From Anthoceros angustus (taxonomy: Eukaryota; Streptophyta; Anthocerotopsida; Anthocerotales; Anthocerotaceae), in NCBI GenBank assembly GCA_010909165.1, contig VJWM01000338.1, positions 1 through 52,761 of the forward strand: 52,761 bases of DNA. Direction: 5' to 3'. A program made the translations under genes and the position numbers. Positions 45,371 through 52,761 of this stretch are shown here, piece by piece (positions within the stretch are counted from its first letter, which is position 1; every line of letters begins with the position of its first letter). The notes beneath the pieces were generated by a model. The model did not search any database. It saw only the letters and a program-made list of their open reading frames with translations, and had not been told where the DNA came from.

Positions 45371-46690
45371 TATGTTTATTGTCACCTTGTGAGGGGACAC
45401 TCTGTGGCATTACAGGTTGCAAAGGTCTTGAGTGTGCACATGACCCATGACCTACTTCAGTGCGGTGGCGAACCGAGCACACCATGCATCTGAGGGCAAG
45501 TATGTGGGAATACTTTGTTAGGACCGGAGGACGAGAACTACCTCCTACCAACAAAGGTGCAAAAGCATGGAAGCCTCCCAACATTCGAAGTTGTTTGTCC
45601 ATAAGGCAGTCATTGTGTACTATGGGTTCAATCTCACTTCTAGGAAACATCATCTGTGGATAAAAAGCTATCAAAGAAGTTAAGTGCCCTCGTCCCCATC
45701 TTCAACCTGCACTCCCTCGGTGGGCGAGGATGATGGGGATAGCAGTCTTGGGCATGGAGAAGGACGGTCTCGAGTCGGTGAGGAGTGAATAACCGAACGG
45801 CTTCAAATATATTCCGTCATGGTCGCTCCTAAGAACTTATGGCGCAACCCTTTTTAACACCCTTTGCGATGGCATGCCGCACTCCTTCGACCACATTTTG
45901 TCGTCCATTCCTAGTGGCCCCTTCCATTGTCACCGGCTGCCATGGCTCTGTTCGATTAGTGGATTCGTTTAATGGTGGCGCCAACCCAATGTTCCGTGAA
46001 ACTTGGCAGCCTTTCCAGTGGTATGCCAAATTGTGGTTTTGTTGAGGGTTCACAAGAACATGGTACACTACAAGAGATTTCTCCGCTCACGGATATCAAA
46101 CCATGGACATGTTTGGTGGCAGGAATGGCTAAGGGCCTTTTTGCAAGGTGTGCACGATGGGCGCCGGCATCGCGCCATGCGTGCTGGTTACACCTTTCTA
46201 CCATAGAGAGGCACATTTTCCATACCTTGCCACCTAAATGTGAACCCGGATGCAAAAGTGGCATTCCCTTGATATAAGACAATATATTGTAAAACCGTCA
46301 GGTTTCGGATCCACAAAGGGTGTGAAGTCGGTGCTAAATCATTGCAAACCCTCGGGAATGTCCCCACGACCCTTTTTGGGTGCTCTTGTAAATTTGAAGT
46401 AGAATGTGATTTTGACCATAATTTTGAACACATTATCCGACTACATGAACATCGATTTAGTGACCATCCACAACCGTTCAGCGTATATTCATGCATAAAG
46501 CCGCTTGATGTATATTCCGCCGGTTCAAATATTATGGTGTTAAGTGCATCTTTTATCAAAGGTATGGGCTCAGAAAGGGTGTGCGCATTATCAAAGTAGG
46601 GCAGATATGCTGTTGCAGGAAGGTTGTACATCGGACAAGGGGGTGCTGTCTCGACCGAAGGGGGTTACTATATTGCCCCCTTTCAAAAAT
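45371..46690. other. Decayed element sequence
   Basis: No intact gene. The segment 46,485-46,560 (GCCGCTTGATGTATATTCCGCC, TTCAAATATTATGGTGTT) recurs at 51,045-51,095, which marks a dispersed repeat. Frames here are short and conflicting. Confidence 0.4.
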
Positions 46691-46694
46691 TATC

Positions 46695-47195
46695 ATGTTA
46701 GATGTTATGCTTTGATAGAAGGGCTAATTGATGATATGGTTTGATAGATGTTATGGTTTGATAGAAGGCTAATTGGGCATAGTTTAATATATGTTATGAT
46801 TTGATAGAAAGGCTAATTGGTGATGTGGTTTGATAGAAGGGCTAATTGGGCATAGTTTAATAAATGTTATGATTTGATAGAAGGGCTAATTGGTGATATG
46901 GTTTGATAGATGTTATGGTTTGATAGAAGGGCTAATTGGGCATAGTTTGATAGATGTTATGATTTGATAGAGGGGCTAATTGGTGATATGGTTTGATAGA
47001 TGTTATGGTTTGATAGAAGGGCTAATTGGTGATATGGTTTGATAGAAGGGCCCATCTGCCTATCTGCTATCAATCCGAATGATATGGTTTGATAGAAGGG
47101 CCCATGTGCCCATCTGCTATCAATCCAGATGATATCAAACTTATCAGTCCAGATGATATAGTTTGATAGATGTTATGGTTTGATAGAAGGGCTAA
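46695..47195 (+). repeat. TTTGATAG minisatellite
   Basis: About ten imperfect units built from GATATGGTTTGATAGATGTTATG and GTTTGATAGAAGGGCTAATTGG(GCATAG). Several also contain CTATCAATCCGAATGATATG, which forms a stem with TTTGATAG. It immediately precedes repeat R1, as at 2,650. Confidence 0.9.
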
Positions 47196-47224
47196 TTGGG
47201 CATGGTCTATGGTTCGACTAACAT

Positions 47225-47690
47225 GCCCTTATTACGCCAGCATAGTTAAGAATTTATAGTTTTAAACCCAAAATCATGGCAAATATCATTCAATTGTTGA
47301 TCGTGAGTTTGAAATTACTCATAACGTTATATTAATGGTTGCAAATTATAAAGGAATCAAAATGGTGAAGAGAGCTATGGCTCACTCAAGTTTCTTCCAT
47401 TTTGTCGAGCTCATTGAAGGCCGCGACCATTGTATTGCGGAGGTCATAACTCCTGGGCATGTGTTTCAATCTTGGACACCATCTTTGCGATCGACCAATT
47501 TGTACATTGTGATTTGATATGTGAAAGATGTCATATTTTACTCTTTGAAACATACATTCAAATTAAGCGATAGAGGAATGGGTTACTTGTTTCATAAAGG
47601 CAATGATTCAAACTGTGAAGCGAAAAAGGCGAGGCATGAACATCCTCGTACACCAAAGTGGCAAAGGAATGATGCATAGGCTACGATCAC
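47225..47690 (+). repeat. Dispersed repeat R1, copy 2
   Basis: Second copy of 2,730-3,190, same orientation, with high similarity over about 460 bp. In one frame it reads VHCDLICERCHILLFETY, a Cys-x2-Cys pair, followed by KARHEHPRTPKW, and leads directly into methyltransferase-like sequence. Confidence 0.75.
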
Positions 47691-48400
47691 AGCTGCCAAG
47701 AGGGTTTCACATGAGCCTAATAGTATTGACAAACGTAAGGATAAGCAGATGATGGATACTGTTTTGCAGAGCCTTGTTGAGAAAACCACTAGTGATGAGT
47801 TGAGGATGATTGTGATGCATGGTGTCGAGGAGGCACACACTGTTAGGGAGTCCATGCGGAAGTGGAGCGGGAAAGGGGCTTGGTCTCATTTGTGTGGGAC
47901 AAGGCGAACATGAATAATGACAAGGATGGATTTGAAACCGTGGAGTATGTTACAATGGGTTGGGGAGTAAAAAGGCGTGCACAAGGGATAGGGTTGCAAT
48001 GATGCCAAATGTCATGCATGGGACTTTTAACAATGGGAGGTCTGTCATCACCCATGAGACTGCTAGAAGAAACCGGTGTACATATCATGACAAGGTGATG
48101 GTATGCCCATAGCGAGGCCTGGGGCTAATGATGAAACTTATCAAACCTTCTCCAAAGAGGAGATTGGGTTTTGGATGCTTGGTCCGTAGTGGGACAACTT
48201 TATTGGCGACCTTATGCGGCGACGAAATTGTATTGCTATCGAGGCTGACTTGAGGTGTGTAGAATCGTTCCTAGCGGATCCATGGAGTACAGTGCCAAAT
48301 GCGACAAAGAATTGACCTTGAGGCCCACTGCAGAGGACTTGCACAATTTTGGGCAAAGGAGGTATGTATCGTGAGAAGGACTCTTTGAAAGCACGGTGGT
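47690..48400 (+). pseudogene. Beta-class amino-DNA methyltransferase-like gene, copy F
   Basis: Plus-strand order across frames: DELRMIVMHGVEEAHTVRESM (47,795-47,857), SFVWDKANMNNDKDGFETVEY (47,886-47,950), CTYHDKVMVC, RGLGLMMKLIKPSPK (48,112-48,160), SGTTLLATLCG (48,189-48,222), and RRRNCIAIEADLRCVESF (48,214-48,270). These blocks align one for one with copy E. The stretch matching the DPPY motif of copy E is not found here. At least four frame changes and stops occur. The two copies lie in opposite orientations about 19 kb apart. Confidence 0.55.
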
Positions 48401-48689
48401 TTTGAGTGCTCGTGATGAAGACCAAAACTAGAGCGTTCTTAGCGGAGGGCCAACAAATCCTTGATAATGTATGGCAGCCTTCCCCACCTCTTGATGACGA
48501 CGACACTGGCGTGAATGAAGACGCGAGGGCTTTGGGTGAGAACTAAGTATGTCGTGGTCAAAAATAAGGAAGGCGCCGGCGCTATCCACTACTGCCCCCG
48601 CAGCCGACGAGTGTCTCTTTCCATCCATGGTGGATGATATTCATATCTTAAGACTAGGGGACAAGGTCGGGAAGGCGTTCGAACTCTTC

Positions 48690-49035
48690 TCCTCATAGCT
48701 ATCCACTTTGGGTTTGAGGTCAAGATCCGAAGTGCAAGGTTTGGTCCCCGTCGAGCATCACTCCCTCTCTTCAATATCCTAGGGGGAACATTGTTTCCGC
48801 GCAAGGACTTCACCTCTTGGGGGTCTCGGTGGGAATCCCGGACTTTGTCTGTGGTTTTGTCCATGCTGCTGGGAGGCTTTGCCCACATCGGCGACCTCTT
48901 TCAGCTAGGGGACCCTCATGTGGCATTTGGCATCCTTTCTTCTTGCTTCGCGCGTTGGCTAAGATACCTCACCAGAATGGTTGCTCCCTCCCCAGTATTT
49001 CTATCAAGCTTGGGGAAGTTCGTGATAAAATAGCT
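48690..49035 (+). mobile_element. Non-LTR reverse transcriptase, post-RT segment
   Basis: The plus strand reads LLGVSVGIPDFVCGF, then (frame change) HIGDLFQLGDPHVAFGILSSCF. This is the 'GVPVGxxxFV ... LxDPQxAxxLLRxC' region found downstream of the RT core in one non-LTR family. A later part of the same ORF (AFIPSA.ETH) appears at 51,285-51,420 in the same orientation. The Copia-derived sequence at 49,050-50,800 therefore probably interrupts this element. Confidence 0.55.
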
Positions 49036-49049
49036 TACTATTAGGGCAC

Positions 49050-49240
49050 TCTTCACTAAGGCACCTAGGACTTAATAATTAATTTAGTCCTTAGGGCTCT
49101 AGGTAGTTTCTTTTAGTAGTTATTTAATTGGTTAGTTGTTACAACAACCTTGCCTACATAAAGGCATGAACTTCCTATTATGAATCAATGCAACACATAT
49201 TACTTGAGCTTGTGTATGATTCTCATCATGGTATCAGAGC
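49050..49240 (+). mobile_element. Copia LTR end and primer-binding site
   Basis: TGGTATCAGAGC at 49,229-49,240 is the classic plant Copia primer-binding site, complementary to initiator tRNA-Met. The preceding AT-rich sequence with a CCTACATAAAGGCATGAAC segment is the probable 5' LTR. Its left boundary is not defined. Confidence 0.8.
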
Positions 49241-50597
49241 ACACTTGCTCTTTATTTGCTTGTGCATCCTCATGCATCTAAGTAGCTTATCTAGGAGATA
49301 CTTTCTAATCTAGCATTTGCCTAGATGGATTGTGTTTATCCTAGAATTGCTACTTTTGCATGCATTCTTTTTATGCTAACATTTCTCTTCTAACAATGCT
49401 TTTATGCACTAATTCTTTGTCCTTCCTCCATGGATTTGTGTTCCTTAGAAGGAGAAGGCATAGAGTTAAGAAGAGAAGTAGTCTGCAAGACAACAAGAAC
49501 AAATTAGGAGCCCAACACATAGAAGCAATAGAAGACAACAAGCTATAGAGGGAGAGATAGAAACCTCCTCTTGTATAGCAAACTTCATTGCATCTATTTT
49601 AATTTCTAAACCGGATCAAGGGAAGTTTATCAAGCTAGCTAGACGTGATTTGCTAGAAGTTTTTAGTCCAATTCACGCCAAGGCATTAGAATTAGCTCTC
49701 CAACATATCCCAAATTTGAATGCCGGGTATTAGTACTCCTTTATCTTCTAGTCTGCAAGACAAAAATAGCATAGAAACTCTTAGATTTCAAGAAATTGAT
49801 AGTCAATTAGCAACTCTTAGAATCCAATCCTTTGATCTTAAGGAGAATTATCTGAATTAAGGACAAAATTGTCTATTCTCTCTAAGGTTGATAATGCGCA
49901 GAGATTTGAGAGCATGCTATCATCATCCGAATCGATTATGATGCAAGAGAAGAGTTTCGCGTGCAATAGAGAAGATGAGAGTATCTGCGAGGCCTAGTCC
50001 TCTAAATCACCTACAATGGCTGGAGTGATCAATGATGAAGAACAAACTGCTCCTAATTCCCCATTGGGTAATGATAATGCTAACACTTCATTGCATTATC
50101 ATTATGGTGACGATTTCAAAGAGAAAGATAGATTCAATGGAAGGATTATGACATCCGGGTCATTGAGAATGCGAGGAGCTTTGCGGCAAAGAGACCTTTG
50201 GGGCATCGTCGATGGATCAATTCCAAGGCCACACGCCCGATTTGAACGTGAACTTTAACCTTCCTGGGACGCCAGGGACGAGAAGGCACAAGATTTATTG
50301 GTCAGTGGACTTTCTCAATATATGGTGAGACATGTCGCACGCAAAGACCTCCAAGGATATGTGGACTCACCTTGCTCAATTATATTCATCTCGAGATGTA
50401 ATGAGTATTGTTGCAGCCTTCACGTAACCGCAACCTCTCAATGAAGGAGTCCAACACCATCGAACATCATGTTAATGCTTTTCGATTGGCACGATCTCAT
50501 TTGGAATCTTCAATCATGTATCTCATGGAGGCTTACGTCATTCTCTTATTTTCTTTGCCACCTTCTTATAGGCCTTCATTACAACTCAAAATGCGTT
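49241..50597 (+). mobile_element. Copia gag remnant
   Basis: Downstream of the primer-binding site, ERFNGR-type sequence (KDRFNGRIMTSG, 50,127-50,160; an alternative frame reads DRFNG.DYDI.VIENARSF), then SQYMVRHVARKDLQGY / KTSKDMWTHLAQLYSSRDVMS (50,315-50,405 in two frames), and NTIEHHVNAFRLARSHLE (50,450-50,515). These are the blocks of the UBN2-type gag of Copia elements. Multiple shifts. No pol follows, so the element is truncated. Confidence 0.75.
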
Positions 50598-50791
50598 GAT
50601 TGTTAAATATATCTGCAATTAGCTAGAACACCTAGGCTAGAGAGCAAGACTCAAAACGAATGTTTTATAAATGAATAAAGATGTCCTTATATACAAAATT
50701 GTAAGTGTCTTGAGTTAGATAAACTAACTCGTGATTAATCTATCTTGAGTAAATTAGTGTTGGGTTTAATCCCCCAACACTCCCACTAAAC
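50597..50791 (-). mobile_element. Copia-type LTR, minus orientation, with polypurine tract
   Basis: On the minus strand the polypurine tract GTTTAGTGGGAG (50,791-50,780) is followed by an LTR beginning TGTTGGGGGATTAAACCC and ending AACAATCA (50,779-50,597, 183 bp, TG...CA). A TATATAAGG TATA-like motif lies inside. It abuts the gag remnant of the opposite-oriented Copia, which implies a second insertion. Confidence 0.6.
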
Positions 50792-51284
50792 CCAAACGAG
50801 GTTTACACACTTTACTCCGCACAGGCAACAATCATTTAGAAGCATTACGCCCCAGCTACCAATTGAGTGACAAAGTACATCACATGGAGCTCCTGACCGC
50901 GTTCCTCTTATGTTGCGCATATGGGCCGCTAAAAGATATAAACTTCTCTACGCCACCCTAATTGTGTGCCTTCTTCTGAAGGGCATGCTCAAATATGGCA
51001 TTTCAATGCCCATCAAAAACCCCATTCCGCGTACATTCACGTCAAAAGCCGCTTAATGTATATTCAGCCGCTTCAAATATTATCGTGTTGGAGAGCGAGT
51101 TCTTCCGACATACTCAAAAATGGCATATCGCTTAGGTGGATTTATTTCGACTAGGGAGGATCAAATCTCTATTGCAGATGCCATCATATCGACCCTACGA
51201 CACTGCTTTGTGAGCACATCATCAAGCCTCGTGGTTGGGCAACAGAGAGATGTGCAACATCCAAAGTACAAAAGTACACACCTA
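50792..51284. other. Decayed spacer with dispersed repeat
   Basis: Contains the 51,045-51,095 segment shared with 46,485-46,560. No gene recognised. Confidence 0.35.
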
Positions 51285-51420
51285 TGCAGACGGCCATGCC
51301 TTCATCCCCTCGGCATTGAGACCCACCGGTCATGGGCAAAAGATTTCGGACGGATCATGAAGGATTGTGCAAAGCCTACCATGGTGCCAAGAGGGCACCC
51401 GGGGTCCCCTTATCTCATGT
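51285..51420 (+). mobile_element. Non-LTR retroelement C-terminal fragment
   Basis: The plus strand reads YADGHAFIPSA then ETHRSWAKDFGRIMKDCAK in a neighbouring frame, matching the minus-strand fragment at 14,085-14,440. Confidence 0.5.
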
Positions 51421-51439
51421 TGTTGCCGAGTCGCACGGA

Positions 51440-52060
51440 TACTTCTTGGTAGATGGCCCATGTTGAAAGTAGAGGTTAGATGGAGAACCATAAAAGAGCG
51501 GACAAATGGAATAAGACTTGCCAATTGCCCGCCCGCATCCTTGAGCTCCGTAAAAATAGCCATCCTAAAGAGTGTTGAAAGCGTTCGGCGTCCATTTGGA
51601 GGGCGACCCAACTGGATGAGACTCCAAACCGCCTCGACTCTAAACGCCACTGCCAAATTTCTAGAGTGGCAATCCCATTGATGGGGCAAAGGTGCTCTTG
51701 GAACTGCCCCCGGAGTTGAATGGCAATGCTGCGGCTTATGAGGCGCAAGAACTCCTCCCGAACGGCGATAGGGCACACCCAGGTATTGGCTTCTCCAAAG
51801 CCAGTATTCTACTGGCACCCAACACATGAGAAATCCGGTGGGGGGTCACTCCCCTCGCAACGAGCGCCGCTAGAATAAAAAGCTCCGAAAAACCACTAGA
51901 AGGATCCTCGGGAGCAAAATAATCCCGAAGGTGGTCATAGACTGTCCCAGACAGACCACCCGAAGAAAGCCGTGGGGCAGTGGTAAGGGCCCTGTCGAAG
52001 ACTGCCTTGTCAAGACAAAAAGGCTCCTCCACCACGTAATCTAGGATATCCAGTGGAATG
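51440..52060 (-). mobile_element. Non-LTR reverse transcriptase core fragment
   Basis: Minus-strand order: APRLSSGGLSGTVYDHLRDYF (about 51,990-51,930), ARGVTPHRISHVLGASRILALEKPIPG (51,860-51,785), PIAVREEFLRLISRSIAIQLRG (51,772-51,710), FQEHLCPINGIAT, then LSTLFRMAIFTELKDAGGQLASLIPFVRSF (51,590-51,500). This is the N-terminal finger/palm part of a non-LTR RT. It is split over three frames and oriented opposite to the C-terminal fragment beside it. Confidence 0.7.
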
Positions 52061-52376
52061 AGGTCACATGGGCCGGATGAAGGGCGCGGAGAGTAGCAAT
52101 GGTCTCCTCGGAGGCTAGCGCCATCAGCTTTGGGCGAAGAGCTCAGGTAGCCCTGGCATATTCCCTAGCACGGCCCAGCATGAGGCATCTCTGAAGTCAC
52201 GCCTTGGTGGGGTCTGGACGGACGTGATCCACCTTACGACTCCCTAGACCTCCGACGCCCCTTGCCTCCCTCCCTCTGCAGCCTCCCATTCCCCCGGCCG
52301 AACTGACAGACAGTGCAGCCACCTCCCTATGTCCTAAAAGACCACTGAGGCTAAGACACCGAGGAGAAAGAGAAAC

Positions 52377-52474
52377 AAAGTCCAAGCCACCACAAAGTCC
52401 AAGCCACCACAAAGTCCAAGCCACCTCGTCACAAAGTCCAAGCCACCTCGTCACAAAGTCCAAGCCACCTCGTC
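52377..52474 (+). repeat. Short tandem repeat CACAAAGTCCAAGCCAC(CTCGT)
   Basis: Five units: first two of about 16 bp (CACAAAGTCCAAGCCAC), then three of about 21-22 bp that add CTCGT. It lies directly left of the bacterial-like fragment. Confidence 0.85.
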
Positions 52475-52504
52475 CCTGGATTGAACGTGAGGCTCTCCAT
52501 GGGA

Positions 52505-52761
52505 AGCCGGGTGAATGGTTTTGTTGATGTCGAAGATGTTGCAAAAGCAGCAGTACTGATGATGGAGTCAACAATCAATGGAAAAGATTTATCGTAAATG
52601 GTGATAACTGGTCGTTCAGACAGGTCTTTAATACCATCGCTGATGGATTCAATAAAAACGTCCTTCAATCGAAGCAACCCCTTTCTTTCGGACTGGCATG
52701 GAGATTGGAGAAATTAAAAGCGTTGTTCGGCAAAAGATCCTGTTAACAAAAGAAAGTGCAA
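52505..52761 (+). pseudogene. Bacteroidota-type NAD-dependent epimerase/dehydratase, 3' part
   Basis: The plus strand reads VNGFVDVEDVAKAAVLMMES (52,510-52,570). After single-base frame changes it continues RFIVNGDNWSFRQVFNTIAD, then GLAWRLEKLKALF and LLTKESA, running off the window end. This is the C-terminal region of the extended SDR family (sugar or dihydroflavonol-like epimerases), in a form typical of Bacteroidota by recall. Every frame change can be explained by loss of one base in a homopolymer (AAAAA in GGAAAAAGA, AAAAAA before CGT, CCC in TCCCTG). That pattern suggests unpolished long-read sequence of a contaminant or chimeric read. An old horizontal transfer is less likely. No introns seen. 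Confidence 0.65.

Overview
This window looks like nuclear DNA of a land plant, probably a non-seed plant (bryophyte or lycophyte grade). That is inferred from three things: a spliced CYP71-clan cytochrome P450, a diterpene cyclase whose class II and class I halves lie in the order of a single bifunctional CPS/KS-type gene, and many decayed transposon families (LINE, Copia, Mutator-like, a DUF7869-type family). The species cannot be fixed from the sequence. Most of the 52.8 kb is old, nested mobile DNA. The only gene that reads as fully intact is the P450.

Layout. 0-3 kb: a LINE reverse-transcriptase remnant with its TTG-rich tail, then a SINE-like unit and a dispersed repeat. 3-5 kb, 7.5-9.1 kb, 22.1-23.2 kb, 25.5-26.6 kb and 42.6-45.4 kb: five decayed copies of one multi-exon transposase-like family. 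10.9-21.1 kb: a diterpenoid locus. 23.2-24.7 kb: a GC-rich coiled-coil, gag-like block. 28-29.9 kb and 47.7-48.4 kb: two broken copies of a beta-class amino-DNA-methyltransferase-like gene. 32.3-34.2 kb: another transposase-like relic. 35-42.5 kb: mostly unreadable debris. 48.7-52.1 kb: reverse-transcriptase pieces interrupted by Copia sequence. 52.5 kb to the end: a fragment that reads like a Bacteroidota epimerase.

The locus of interest is 10.9-21.1 kb. On the minus strand, a class II diterpene cyclase N-terminal half (15.2-16.6 kb, with plastid-type leader, DXDD motif and TATA box) is followed about 3.3 kb downstream by a class I terpene synthase C-terminal half (10.9-11.9 kb) in the same orientation. 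Copia, LINE and repeat DNA lie between them. Divergently on the plus strand is a complete five-exon P450 (539 aa). The shared 2.26-kb intergenic region contains an 879-bp Mutator-like element with a perfect 9-bp target duplication and a 40-bp tandem array. Active-site residues (Ala for the usual catalytic His, Arg for the Mg-sensing His) suggest the cyclase belonged to specialised metabolism rather than hormone synthesis. The simplest reading is a two-gene diterpenoid cluster whose cyclase has been broken by transposons while the P450 stayed intact.

Caution: the bacterial-like right end carries several single-base losses in homopolymers, as in unpolished long reads. Some frameshifts elsewhere, including in the cyclase, may therefore be sequence errors.
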